DNA from: Gonatopus flavifemur
Lineage: Eukaryota; Arthropoda; Insecta; Hymenoptera; Dryinidae
Direction of reading: 5' to 3'
NCBI GenBank assembly: GCA_018340375.1
Contig: JAFFJZ010000081.1
Coordinates: 1 to 64,000, forward strand
Length of the DNA: 64,000 nucleotides
Below the pieces are notes generated by a model that saw only the letters and a program-made list of their open reading frames with translations, was not told the DNA's origin and did no database searches. The first letter of the stretch is position 1. Every line of letters begins with the position of its first letter. Positions 1 to 11,822 of the stretch are shown here, one piece after another. The position numbers and the translations under genes were made by a program.

Positions 1-718
1 CCGTGTCCTGTGAATGACACTATTGTAAATCATAACACATGCATTATTCACTATTAAATATCATTTATTGGTTGATTTAAAAAATTCGGTAACTGTTGTT
101 TGTTTCGCACGACGCAGAACATCTTTTTACAATTCTTGATAACAACTTAAGGCTGCGGTATTTTTTTGTTTGAATTTTAAACTTCGTGCCATAATAGGAT
201 CATATACAATAGCCTCATCGACTCCTTCTTGAACTGCTCTAATGATTTTGACAAGTGATTTTTTAGGGAAAGTTTTATATCCAAATTTTGTATTCACACC
301 ATCAGCATATCTTCCATTTTTTCCATTATTTGGCCTCTGCTAATTTTGCATACTTTGGAATGAGCACCAAGAATTCTTACACTTTCGCGAATTTTCGTTG
401 AATTGTATCTGATAGATCTACTTGTCGACTCGTTAACCTTGAATTTCCAATTTCCAAGCAACAGCAGCAATTTTGTCGCTTTTTTTGATCGGAGCTTTTG
501 TAGTTGGAGCCATAATTTAGTTAAATTATTTTTTAATTTCACAACCTTCAAATTAGCAAAAAAAAACTTTCGAAATGTCAATAACGTGAATGTGGGTATA
601 AACAAAATCGCGAATACGTGGAGCAAACATCTGCGAATATCGAAACAGGGTGTCAATTCCCTAACCGCGAATAAGTGAATCCGCGGATATCGAATCCGCG
701 AATACGGGGGTTTTCCTG
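1..718 (-). pseudogene. Tigger/pogo-like DNA transposon remnant, one end and degraded transposase
   Basis: The plus-strand end at 718 reads, on the minus strand, CAGGAAAACCCCCGTATTCG followed by further CGCGGAT-rich repeats, a typical pogo/Tigger terminal repeat, and it is flanked by TA (719-720). A minus-strand ATG at 513 opens a lysine-rich frame resembling the start of a CENP-B-type DNA-binding domain. It is broken by several stops and frame changes. Further down, minus-strand frames carry remnants resembling the helix-turn-helix end (an EKMEDML-like stretch near 300) and a KQTTVTEFFK-like motif near 75-105, which matches the usual C-terminus of jerky/Tigger proteins. The catalytic DDE core that should lie between them is missing, so this copy is internally deleted. 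The other end lies beyond the window. The family call rests on the terminal repeat plus the C-terminal motif. It cannot be active. Confidence 0.6.
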
Positions 719-1188
719 TATTAGAAACAACATAGTATATACAGATCTGGAAACTCTTGCAATTTTCGATGATGGGAGTGACTTGTACTGCATACACGAC
801 CATCATTAGAAATAATCTCAGCTCATTGCTCGTCTTTTGTTTCTTTTCGGCCTTTGTTTTTCTGACATTTCACATACATTTCTTATCAGGTCTTGTGGGA
901 TTATTCGATTCGATATTCTTCCTTGTCATTATATTAGAGCTTTTTTTTGGATTAATTCGACGTACAATAAATGAAAGGAAACGAAGTTTGAAGTGCATAT
1001 ATGTGTTGTACTAATGTGTTGTACTAATGTGGTGGAGAGGAATCAACGTAAATTTATCAACTCTCCACAATAGCATTATCTTCAATACTTCCAGATAAAA
1101 CCTGACAATCTCGATGAAGGATGGACACCAAGTATCGTATGCCTTTCGTGTCATGAAAATTTTGTAGGATGGGCTTTCGGTTCAACAG
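719..1188. other. No recognisable gene
   Basis: Contains a hydrophobic chance frame (757-1014) and a short tandem duplication of TGTGTTGTACTAA at about 1003-1030. I see no family signature, splice structure or terminal repeats. Confidence 0.5.
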
Positions 1189-1570
1189 CCCTAGTAAAAA
1201 TGAATCATATAAGAACATACATAAAGCATATAGAAACCATACATGGTCATATATGACCATATATAATTCATACGCAATCCATATTGAATCCGTATATGAT
1301 CATATATGGCCCATACAGAATCCATATATGACCTTTCGATGCAAGACTTTCCCATACATGTGAAAAAATTCTGTCTCATATGAAATATTTTTCGTGTATG
1401 GATTTTATATGGATTATATATGAGTCATATATGATCATATATGGATCACATATGGATTAAATATGGATTGTATATGATTCTATGCATTTTCATATATGAA
1501 TCATATATGAATTTTATATGTTTTATGTATGGATTATGTATCGGTCATATATGTTCGTTTTTTACTAGGG
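1189..1570. mobile_element. CCCTAGTAAAAA-ended MITE with a CATATATG-rich core
   Basis: Inverted termini CCCTAGTAAAAATGAATCAT at 1189 and its degenerate complement ending ACTAGGG at 1570. The flanks are AG on both sides (1187-1188, 1571-1572), a 2-bp target duplication. The interior is an irregular run of CATATATG-type palindromic octamers spaced roughly 10-20 bp. No coding capacity. A second element with the same terminus (CCCTAGTGGAAATAAATC, 1579) begins immediately afterwards. Confidence 0.7.
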
Positions 1571-1578
1571 AGAGTATC

Positions 1579-1745
1579 CCTAGTGGAAATAAATCATATA
1601 TGGCCCATATATGCCCCATATATGTGGCCGAGGCCTCATCAGTGGTACATATAAAGTATATATGGTACCGCGCGCAACATATATGTTTGCAGGAAACGGT
1701 CAAAAACATATATGATTCATATTTGGTATAATTATTTGCTATGTA
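1579..1745. repeat. Second CATATATG-rich element, right end unclear
   Basis: Starts CCCTAGTGGAAATAAATC, closely like the element before it, and continues with CATATATG motifs to about 1740. I could not find a matching right terminus, so it may be truncated. Confidence 0.5.
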
Positions 1746-1759
1746 TGGATCATTTCATG

Positions 1760-2990
1760 TCGGATTTTCCAAGAGTTCATAAATATTTTTGAAATGGTTA
1801 TCCCGAATTCTCTGTTGAAAAATGTGAAATACGTATCATTTGTTTCTTTTTTTCTTATTCTATTACGATTCCAGGTTTACAACATATGTCGAAGTTCTTG
1901 GTCTCTAAAACCCACTTTTTTTCAAATGTCGGTATCTTGGAAAGTTTTCAATACAAAAAATTATTACCAAGGCATGGAACTTAGGATTTTGCCTCAACTT
2001 TTCACAAAGTCAAGAAAAAATTTCTTTCCAAGAACGTATTTTGCCGTAATTCGACGATGGAAGTGAAAAGAGGATTTCATTCAAATTCGAATACGTTTGA
2101 TTTTCAAATTCCATAAGCAAAACTAATTTCTGGAACATAACGATAATTTTCGTTTCGTTTTCGAAAATGTTACTCCACGGCATTCGAGAGATCTCGACAA
2201 AACAAGGGCGGCCTGAGAACTCCACGTGCTCGATTATTCAAGATTTGTAATGCAGCATAGATACGAGACATTTCATGGACGAATTGATTCGTAATTTCAA
2301 GTTATTGAGTTATTTTTTTTGTCTTGTTTTATTTATATTCCTTGAATGTCGTAGAAAATTACCATTCTCAGAGCTGGACCAAAAGTATTGCTATGCACCA
2401 TAGATCGATCGTGTTTGTTAAATAAAAAAATTCACCCGTTGAGGTCACACTTCAAAGTACTTACGTAAAGGTTACACAGGGTCTTTCGGACCCCAAACCA
2501 AAGCAACAGATGCCATTCACGGAGCCTTCCAAATATTGTTGCAGATTTCTCGGTAAAATTTACATCTCGGTGTCTTTGACAATAACAGAAGGCAGCACAA
2601 ATTAAAATTCACGACAAGCACTATAAGCTACCCTGACGAAAATTTTTGCCATAATTTCTCATAATTTCTCATTGTCCCAATTCATGGAGAAAATATGAGA
2701 AAGAACAATAGAATTCCTCATATTTTCTCCATGAATTGGGACGATGAGAAATTATGAGAAATCTTCGTCAGGGTACGGAACCACAGACTCCCCCTAGAGC
2801 CTTTTGGACTCCTGGTGATCTCCAAGGGCCGAAAATGTCCAAATTCGAATAAACTACCATTTTTACTTCCATCGTAGGAATTCCACTAGACACAATGAAA
2901 GATAAAAATGAAGGTTTCTAAGAATACAAATGTAATATAGCTCGAATGAAACATTTGGAGAGATAGAAGTTTGGAAGGAGACATTTAGAA
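1760..2990. repeat. Decayed copy of the foldback at 19613-20690, with an insertion
   Basis: Stretches here resemble blocks of 19613-20690: the 'accaaggcatggaact' and 'cataacgataattttcg' region (about 1965-2180), the 'gatcgatcgtgt' block near 2405, and 'acttccatcgt' near 2868. The second half is interrupted between roughly 2415 and 2825 by other sequence, including a small MITE. No coding content. Confidence 0.45.
2631..2773. mobile_element. Palindromic MITE, CCCTGACGAA ends
   Basis: A 143-bp near-perfect palindrome. Both ends are CCCTGACGAA with TA on either side (2629-2630 and 2774-2775). The arms contain 'cataatttctcat' and 'aattcatggagaaaatatgag'-type blocks that pair around about 2702. 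Confidence 0.75.
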
Positions 2991-3139
2991 TGAATTGTAC
3001 CTCCAGTCATATCAGTCAGATTGACCTGTAGTTATCCTACAACAATTTATATAATCAGAATACTTTTGTATCTGCTCGATTTTCGTCGATCCTAAGCAGT
3101 CTGCGTAATCATTCGTTGATTGGTCAGTCAAGTGCATGT

Positions 3140-3645
3140 AATGCAAAAATTTTTGTTATTTCCACAGCGCTCCTGTCTCTTTTTCGTTTCCTTTCAACGC
3201 TACCCACTGATCATGATGGTGAATCACATACAAATTTATATTACATCAGCATTTTTCTTGCTTTTTCTTCATCTACCAGTGATTCTATTGAAAGAATCTG
3301 ATAGTAGTATATTCGTTGCGAAGACCTGTTGTATATCCTCTGCGTTCCCGCTCTTTATTCATTCCCCTATGACGCTACATAATGATATTGATCATGTACA
3401 GATATGGTACACCTGTCTCCTTCTTGCTTTTCCTTCTTCCACCGGTGATTCTATTGGAAGAATCTGACAGTAGTATACCTGATGCAATGAATTGTTGAAT
3501 GTCTGCTACGCTCCTGTTTTTTCTTCGTTTTCTTACGTCGCTACCTATTGATATTGATCCTGCTGGTACATAATATACAGATATATCTGCATCTTCTGTT
3601 TTTCCTTCATCCACCTGTAATTCTACTCGAAGTATCTAGGAAAAT
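3140..3645. repeat. Three-copy degenerate tandem repeat, period about 170 bp
   Basis: Three successive units can be aligned by eye. Each contains a CGCTCCTGT/CGTTCCCGCT block (about 3166, 3342, 3509), then a '...GACGCTAC...' block, then 'tgatattgatc', then a '...TTTTCCTTC(A/T)TC(T/C)ACC' block, then 'tgattctattgAAAGAATCTGA'. Unit spacing is about 168-175 bp. The apparent frames on both strands are by-products of this repeat. Function unknown; it could be a small satellite or a duplicated part of a transposon. Confidence 0.6.
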
Positions 3646-4734
3646 CATTTTGCACATACTTTGTAATTTTGATTCAACATGTTTTATACGTTTCAGTATA
3701 ATCAAAGTGCTCAGAGACTGACCTTATTTTCAAATGTTCCCCAACCTTCCTGCATTTTATTCATGTGTATTCATAAACTCCAATTCCTGATTGCAAACTA
3801 GTATTGACTGATTGAAATTACATTCTTTTATGATAAACTTTAAACATCCACTTCATGCCATTCATCATTATTTTATTTGAATTTATTATTCAATAATGAC
3901 CTGTGATTCATCCATTTCGTGTTGTAATTGTATTCTCCAATGCCTCGTGATTAGATTACAACACAATAAACTCATCAACTGACATGTATTATTTCGTGTT
4001 ATTTCGTATCATAACCTGTCATACTGTTGACATATTAACTACACACCATCATATACACATATAGATATGGAAACAAACGCTATTAGATGTTTGGGAAAGA
4101 ATGCGACACAATATATATACAATATATACAATATATATCAAGCATCAGAAAAGAAAGAGACAGAGTGGATGAACAGATTATATCGTATAAATAAGAAGAA
4201 ACCGATTGACAAGACATCCTGATATTTCGATCGCATGAAAAATGAGAATGTTTACATCTTAGTATCGCATGAACAGATCAAGTTCATAGTGTGCTTATTC
4301 AAAAGTCTATACTCGAATTATATACTAAAAGTGTAGTTTTTTTCCGTGACATACAATATGTGTTGAGTCATTGTGCATTGAAAACTTTTTCAGGAGATTA
4401 AATCTCGGTTTAGGAGTATAGACACATGATAGCGCGCGACTTCTACTTTCCGATTTGGATGTTTTTCTTCGAAGTTTTATCATATACTTCGCGTCGAGAC
4501 GCTACCGCATCTCTTGAACAAGTATGGTACTCTCACAAGTATTTTCATGTGATCCAAACAAGTACGATATTCTCACAAGTATTTTCATGTGATTTTGATT
4601 GTGATAAGGTAATGCTCGAACGCTATAAAATATGGTATTTTTCAGCAGATCGTTTTCTCCGTGTACATACGAATATATATGTATGATGAACTTTCAATTT
4701 CATAAAGCTCGCTTTGTTTGCCTTCTCATCTACA
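3646..4734. other. No recognisable gene; short repeats
   Basis: Contains a TATATACAA-type low-complexity stretch (about 4100-4140) and a 43-bp direct duplication of '(a)caagta..atgtgat' at about 4518-4595. Otherwise nothing recognisable. Confidence 0.5.
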
Positions 4735-7700
4735 CTAAGGGAAATCGCTTAGTTGCGTGAGCGAAAATACTCAAGTTAATAATCTTTTAGTTGATTCGAA
4801 ATAAATAAGAATTTGTTTGCGGTAGCAAAAACAATGATTTGACGTCTATTCATTTTGAATTAAAAAATTCAGTTAATAGTCGCATAAGTAATTCATTTGT
4901 GACAACTAACAATCCAAGTTCCTCAGCAAATAGAATCTGATTACGCACGCGCTGACTACCATTTCATCATTTTCAATTGTTTCACCGCACTGAGAGAAAT
5001 GGATTGGTGAAATACAGCATTGATTTTCATATTATTCAGTAGAATTATCAATTGCTGAAATATTATTAATAGATCTTATAAGTTCATCCAAATTTACCCA
5101 ACTTATGCAAAACCTTAATAAAATGTTCAATGAATATTATCTCACGTTCAGTCTTGTAATCATTATGTATTCAAAAAGGATGTACAACGATATTTCTTAT
5201 AAACTACAGTGAACACTTCATCAATTGATAGTCTTATGATGTAAGACATCATAGTGTCACATAATTACGAATAATAACTCCATCAAAAAGTAAAATATTT
5301 GAATACCTCGTAGCTTTCATTCCTACTTGTGAAATTATTATTCCCAAATTAGTGAGCAATGTTCAATATAAACATTATATATTCATGTAGCTTTGTTGTG
5401 CGTACCTCTATCGTATAGAAATATGTATTGTCTACGACACGTATTTTGGAAACATTAGTGAACTTTCAAGAACATTCTTGTCTTCATGTTTTCCAATGAT
5501 TGGTTCGTAACCTTTTGAATACAGATTACTGTCTAGTTCACTAAATTCTGCGCTCATTCCCACTACCACCTACTCTAGATCAACGCTTGTGCGTGCAGTG
5601 CGTGCTTCTAATTCATTTCTCATCGACTTGTGTTGGTGGAATCATCGTCGCGTACTGTGACAAATTTGCTACCAAAAACCCCTGCGCTGAACTTTAAGAA
5701 TATTTCCCTCTCATTCTCAGATCTTCATTTTTGGCATATTTTAGATGCAATCTATGTCAAAAGTAGAGGATAGTCTTGATTTAAAAATTTGATTTTCTCG
5801 TTGAAATTTATTTTGCTTATCACTTGAAGACGAAGCCTCCCACGGTATTTCGCCAAAGGAAGATTTGCTCAATTTTGCTTTGACAATCACGTACCGAAAG
5901 AATAGAGGTGGTCTAACATCTTATTGAAACTTGAGCCAATTGTTTCATTACATATTATGCAATATTAGATCCATTTAAAACTTATACAACACAAAAATTC
6001 CACCTGTATTCATATAGAATTCTTCATGAATTCTCAGAATCCAAAGAGTATTGAATATGAATTCTCTCTGAACTGTATTGCTGTCTGGGGGTCTTTAGAA
6101 CATGATTTGAAACACTGAAAAAATGCTGTACGGAGAGATATTTCAAATAAACTCACGCATTTTTGCGTACATTGTTGACAGGAAATTGATTTGAGTCCTA
6201 GCGGTTGTGTCACATCAATGCAATTATTATTATTTGTGTTAGGAAATCGATCTCTTGAAATTGATATTCAATTACTGAATCCATTAGAATTTCACCTTTC
6301 TTACTGCATGATATTGGTTGATCAAATGTGCCGCAAAAATCAACAAGTAGACCATTATATTCCAATAAATAAGGATCGAAATATTTGACAGGCATAATGG
6401 TGAAATTTTACTAAACTATTTAGTGAGGATTCGTTCAACCGAATATACATACTTCTCTATATTGTAAAGTGATGGACAATATTTTATTGCGTAGCTTATA
6501 CTCCAATGTATATAGAATGATCCTTTTTTCTCTTAATATCGCGTGGTATATTATATATGGGATGATTATAATTGAGAAGAGAGGAACGTTTATCTAAAAT
6601 CCCCATGTGTCACTCAATTATCATACTTTTCAATAACTATAACTGGAATTTTGGTAATGTTTATATAATTTCTTCTCTCAGTGCGGCATTTCCGTCCATG
6701 TATATTTTCCAACGACACCCCTGCAATCGCGTGCAACGGCGATACAGAATTTTGGATTTTATTGTTGGAAGAATAGATTACTCCATAGCAAAATTTTTCA
6801 GTTTCATTGGTTCAAAGGTTTTTGGAACGTTTTGTCTGAAGAATATTCGTACAGAATCGTTTTTTATGTAGTGAAATCGTGCTAAAATATGGAGCAAGTG
6901 GAAATGCAAGAAAAATTTTAGAATCTCTCCCGATCAAAATATCCTCAGTAGAAATCACTTCAGTTATTCTCCAGACCTTACAAGACCTTAAGATGCCTTT
7001 GCGACCCAATACACACACGCACGTTTTAAAAACGTCAAAAACAGTCAATAACCACACGTTGTGAATTAGTAATATTCTTGCGTAATTCAACGTAAAAATG
7101 TCGCGGCAGAGCACGTGTTTTTGAACCGTAAAATAACGTCATATCAACGGTTCAAACATCGTTTAAAAGACGTTAAGTATTGACGTGTCCTAATGATGGT
7201 TCTGAAACGTGAATTGAATTCAACAAATTATTTTGAAAACTCTTCATTCAATATCGAGAACAATAGGATTTCTGAGTATGACAAAATATGGAAAGTATGC
7301 CACACTATTTACTATCTTGCTCTTTGTTGAAATTCTAACCATTGTTCGGTTTCGTTCGATATTTTTAGCAGAATTTATCTTCAATTGAAGTCCAAACACA
7401 TTTTAAACGCGTGATTCAAACCCGTCCAAAACACGGTTTTTGAGGACGTCGTTGGATGGTTACTTTTGAATATTAGTTTAAATTACACGTCATCAGAACG
7501 TAATTCCTGTTCGTTTATTTCCCTGTCAAATTTCAACTAAAAATCAACGTTATGAAATCAACGACTGACGTCTGTTTGACAGTCTAACGTTCTTCCAACG
7601 TTGAAATAACGTGTGTGCGTTTATTGGGGAGAGACTTTCAAGGCCGAGCATAGCCTTGTAATAAACTAGAAAATCACTGGAGTCATTTCTAGCAAGGTTG

Positions 7701-8000
7701 TTTAGTGATTCCTGGTATATATTTGATTTTCAATAACCAACAATATTTCAGTGCGATCATATTTTATCGACAAAATAATTTAGTTGAAATAAAATTTTGA
7801 TTTACTTGGAATATTTGGTTAGCACAACGTCAAAATATTTATTCGTGAGAAGTGAAAGTTTTACTCGATCCAACTGAATTCAATTAACTAAACAAAATGC
7901 GTTGATTTTAATAAAAGTCTAGCTGTCTCATATATGAATAAATTATTTTGCTGCTGTGGCTAGCATTTAGTTACAGCAACTATGTGATTTTTCTCAGTGT
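4735..8000. mobile_element. Possible large TA-type MITE interrupted by nested insertions
   Basis: The left end at 4735 (CACTAAGGGAAATCGCTTAG) and the right end at about 8000, read on the minus strand (CACTGAGAAAAATCACATAG), match at most positions and continue into TTGC. Both are flanked by TA. The interior is 3.2 kb, far longer than its relatives, and includes the separate foldback 7005-7628. The outer pairing is plausible but unproven, because the two ends could belong to different copies. Confidence 0.35.
7005..7628. mobile_element. CCCAATA-ended foldback element rich in AACGT
   Basis: Left terminus CCCAATACACACACGCACGT and right terminus complementary to CCCAATAAACGCACACACGT. The flanks are GA on both sides, a 2-bp duplication. 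The interior contains many ACGT/AACGTT motifs in both orientations. No frame of interest. Confidence 0.65.
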
Positions 8001-9049
8001 ACCCGAGGAGTTCAATCTTCTGTCTCGCTCTGTATTTCTTAATCGGAATTGAATGTATGTTACATATATGAGGAATTCGTGTACGAGGAAAATTCTGCAC
8101 ATGATGTCTGTTCCCCCAACATGACTAAAATCTGCGTAACTCCACAGGACGTCTGAGAGACATATGTCGACGTTACGTAGGCGTACGTATAATTGGGTTC
8201 TGTTAGGGTTTAGTATGAATGTTCAAAATTTTGAATTGAATGAATTGATCAAATTCATTGTGCTGTCACTAAATCTGCGTTACACGCATGTTGGGTAGCA
8301 TATGTCAATCTACAGCCTAATCTGTATATCTTTGAATCAAATTTCCAGTAGATAATTGATACTATGTTTTTTACTTTACTGTTGTAGGATTTGCGTTACA
8401 TCTGTGTTATATATATGTTCCGTAATCTATGTGACTGGTCAGACTCTCAATCAAATGAATTCTTGTATCCATATATGTCTGCAATAATTGACATTAATTG
8501 GAGAAATATGTTTCATTAAGTCATATTCAAGATGTCAACCAACTTCTCAACCATCAAAATCGTTCAACTCATCGATGTGATCATTGTTTCAAAATCTATG
8601 AACCCTAAGACCCCTGAGATTTGAGGATTGAAAATTTGTATGTTTTCGAGCCATATTTGCGCATAATGGGTCTCTAATTGCCCTACTATCAGACCGCTTT
8701 CTTTCCCTCCAGGAACCTTTGCGAGTGCCCCTTCACATTTTCAAACCCACGAGCCTTTCCAGAGAACTCAAAAATATACGAACCAACTGATTGGATACAA
8801 TTTTCATGGTGAAAGGAGATAAATTAATCGAATCTGAAATTTTCATACAAATGCATGAATTTAATCACAATAATATATGAATTTTCTGGAATGGAAATAA
8901 TTCATGAATATTGAGAGGAAAACAAAAAAAAATGTTCACATCCTTATAATCATTATATTTCATTATTTCATGGTATTCATAGAATTAGGCGTATACACAT
9001 TGATATTCATTGAAAGGAACAGAAGACGAATATATAAGAATTACTGCCA
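8001..9049. other. No recognisable gene
   Basis: AT-rich sequence downstream (minus-strand sense) of the Kazal gene. No clear repeats or splice structures seen; part of it would be the 3' flank of that gene. Confidence 0.4.
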
Positions 9050-9325
9050 TCAGCAAGATCCTGCGCTGGTAACAATTAGTCCTGAAGAAGAATAATAGAT
9101 TTACAGTTATGAATAGAATGGGTATAACATTAGTTACATGAAATAAGTACCTGAGTTTTGTCTTTTCGCGCAATCGAACTCGCAAGGATTACTGTAAGTT
9201 TTGCCATCACTTCCACAACGAGGGTTATACTCTCTTGAACAAAAGCATGAGTGTTTCTTGGCCATTGTACCGGTGAAAGCCCCAAAAACCAATATGACGG
9301 TCAAAAAGTATATGAAAAAACGCAT
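9050..9325 (-). CDS. Kazal-type serine protease inhibitor, two exons, secreted
   Basis: Exon 1 is 9325-9151 and exon 2 is 9081-9050. The 69-bp intron begins GTACTT and ends TTCTTCAG after a pyrimidine-rich tract. Splicing in phase 1 gives a 68-residue protein ending in Cys and a TGA. Residues 1-22 form a signal peptide (MRFF then a hydrophobic core to about residue 20). The mature part has six cysteines at 27, 29, 37, 48, 52 and 68. C37-x6-Y44-x3-C48-x3-C52 fits the Kazal signature, with the hallmark CGSDGKTYSNPC stretch. The close C27-x-C29 pair is the short, non-classical arthropod form (vasotab-like and many venom or salivary Kazals). The presumptive P1 residue, second after the second cysteine, is Arg31, which suggests a trypsin-like target by family rule. 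Neighbours are all repeats, so there is no pathway context. No damage seen. This is the best candidate for a working host gene here. Confidence 0.85.
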
Positions 9326-9462
9326 TTTGATAACGCTGGAAGAATATTATGATTGAGTGGAATTGATTCTAATATCACTGGAAAAGCAATATTCTAGATT
9401 TGATGCCAGAAATTTCTAACTCTAGCCATGTAAAAATGCCAGTTTTCAGGTGATGGTACTAA

Positions 9463-9754
9463 CCCAGTGAACAATATGTTATCATCCGGAGCTCTTAAAG
9501 ATCTCCTTGATATGTGTAAGAGGTCAGATAGACCTTTCAGAAGGTTAACATGAAGATATCAGAATGTTATCAGATCCGTCGATTTCTGAGGAAAATAAGA
9601 GATTGCCAGAATGTCATCCAAACGAACTCTTTAAGAGGATTTTTTTCTGAGATCTCAGAAAAATGATACCATTCAGATATCAATATGATAACATTGACAG
9701 AGCTCTGTCAAAAGACCTCTTGAAGATCTCTTCCTCTTAAGAGTGTTCACTGGG
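9463..9754. mobile_element. CCCAGTGAACA-ended MITE
   Basis: Ends CCCAGTGAACA and TGTTCACTGGG. It lies just upstream of the Kazal gene. The interior holds paired AGATCT/AAGAGGTC-like blocks in opposite orientation. The flanking dinucleotides are AA and GA, so a 2-bp duplication would need one substitution. Confidence 0.65.
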
Positions 9755-10025
9755 GAAACCGTATTGACAACTAACGGTTGTGTGCTAATTGCTAGTCAGT
9801 ACTGGGCCGACGTGATCTTACGTTCTAGTCGGTACTGGCTGAATACTCAAACTGGCCGTCATTGACCAATTCCCCATCAATGTTAAATCAACAACAGTAC
9901 AAATTTAGTGAGAAAACGTTGGTGTCTAACCCTGAGGTTGGTACTGAACCAACAATAACAAATATCTCATGCACTTGAATGAAAGATATGACGATTTTTA
10001 CAGATTTTCCATACTATTGGATTAA

Positions 10026-10716
10026 GGGGTAACACCACAGTGAACTCTCCAAAAATAACGCTTTGTCAGATTTTTTTTCCGAGAATTAGAAAGTTCCTAT
10101 TCAAATTGAACTACATGAAGGTGTTCCGCTACTATAAAAGTACAAAATAATTTCTTTGTGGAATTTTATTGTGAAAAATGGCGGCTTGACAGGTGAATGA
10201 CTGGAGCACTGTGAAAATTCATGGTCGTGCGGTGGGATAAATAACTCAGTCCAGAATTGACGTAGAACACAGAACCGAAAATAATTATTTTCTGTGATTC
10301 AAAAGCTAGTAAAATACATATCCGTTTTGAAAAATGTACATTTTCCACGAAATGGCATCGGTTCGAAGAAAACAGTAGGATTCTTACCCTAAATTTCGTT
10401 ACTTAATGTTGAATAAAAAACGCAAATATCAATATTTCGAAAAACCCGTACGTATTCCACTAGATAATCAGATCACTAATACAATGAAAAACCCCGAGGT
10501 GATTGATTGAAAATTGGCGGAGCTAGAGCTCCCACCGACTTTCGGCATACTGTTTTGAAATAAACGCGTTTAAAGTTTTTGTAACAGTTGAGTCGTGCGT
10601 GTTTAGTCGGACCTATGTTTGTAGTTTACGGTATATCATTTTCGGGTCCTCAAAGAGTACTTTAAGCCGAAAACAAATTCTTTGATCTCCTTAAAGTTCC
10701 ACTGTGGTGTTACCCC
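10026..10716. mobile_element. TTAA-type non-autonomous element, GGGGTAACACCACAGTG ends
   Basis: Inverted ends GGGGTAACACCACAGTGAAC and, at the right, the complement of GGGGTAACACCACAGTGGAA. The left flank is TTAA (10022-10025) and the right flank TCAA (10717-10720), consistent with a TTAA duplication carrying one change. TTAA targets are used by piggyBac and Kolobok transposons; the terminal sequence does not decide between them. No transposase frame in its 691 bp. Confidence 0.6.
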
Positions 10717-11635
10717 TCAAATAATGTGAGAAACTTATATAGTGCGAAAATAAGGCCATAAAAGATTTAAATTATTAGGTGTACAAATAAGTTTGAGATC
10801 AATTCGATTTCGTATCATGACAGCTATTCTAAATTGATTCAAAAGTCCCGCCCACTCCTGATAGATGGTGCTTGATATGTAATATCGAAACGTGGAGGAG
10901 TCATAAACATAACCTAGAAATTCTGTGAATTAAACATGCAGACCGATAAGCTATCTATTAGACACTGCATTCGCTATGAATTCCATAAAAAAAAAGTGTT
11001 AGGAAAGCGGATGAATCGATATGTTCTGTTCTTGAAGACGACATTGTATCTAAAAGTACATGTGAGCGATTCAAAGAGCTTGATTTCGACATTAGTGACC
11101 GTGAACGCACCAGGTCTCCTGTGAAGGTGGACGATCAGGGACTGCAAGCGTTGCTGGATGAAAACTCTTGTCAGACGGAGAAACAACTTCCGGAACAGCT
11201 TGGAGTAAACTGTGTCTTATCGTTTAAAAGCAATGGGTAAGATGCGGAAAGGAACAAAATGAGTACCACACCTTCTGACTCGAGAAAATAAAAACAGTCG
11301 TCTTAACATTTGTGTGAGTCTTCACAACAAGCAACATAGGAGGTCTTTCTTGTGGAAAATTGTGACCGGCGATGAAAAGTCGATTTATTTTGATAATCCG
11401 AAACGCAAATATCATTGGGTTGACCCCGGCGAGCCGACAACATCCACGCCAGAGCGCAAAGTCATGCTGTGCATATGGTGGAATATGAGAGGCGTACTGT
11501 ATCATCAACTTCACAAACCTGGTCAAACAGTTACTGCCAATCGCTCTTGTCAACAATTGGTGCAAGTGAATCGAGAAATTGAGAAGAAACGTCCATTTTC
11601 TGGCAAAGGAAAACGCCCAGTAAAACTGCTCTATG

Positions 11636-11742
11636 CCCAAGTAACCCCAATATGCGTGAAAGAGTCTCCGAACGTTCCTAGAATATTTAAACGTCCTGCA
11701 AACATTCTCAGAACGTTTGACGAAGATTGTCTGTTACTAGGG
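11636..11742. mobile_element. 107-bp CCC...GGG MITE inside the mariner transposase
   Basis: Begins CCCAAGTAACC and ends GTTACTAGGG. It lies between the Tyr and Asp codons preceding the second catalytic motif and is flanked by TG on both sides. Removing it with one TG rejoins the mariner frame at that point, which shows it is an insertion with a 2-bp duplication. Its ends resemble those of the MITE at 34695-34921. Confidence 0.7.
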
Positions 11743-11788
11743 TGACAACGTACGGCCTTATGTGGGTAAACGGTCAGGGATACGTTAC

Positions 11789-11790
<2 letters not shown>

Positions 11791-11822
<32 letters not shown>
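11791..11822. repeat. (GATA)n microsatellite, 3' tail of the non-LTR element
   Basis: Seven to eight GATA units, or TATC on the element's own strand, sit exactly at the 3' end of the retrotransposon beside the target duplication. Confidence 0.85.

Noticed and set aside
294..806. 170-codon minus-strand frame
   Set aside because: It runs through the Tigger terminal repeat and an off-frame part of the transposase remnant. The actual ATG of that transposase is in another frame at 513.
3116..3614. Overlapping frames on both strands
   Set aside because: By-products of the 170-bp tandem repeat.
4988..5002. MITE beginning at CACTGAGAGAAATGG
   Set aside because: A good terminus but no matching right end within reach; probably a solo or truncated end (another at 31673).
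11224..11640. 138-codon minus-strand frame
   Set aside because: Antisense shadow of the mariner transposase coding region.
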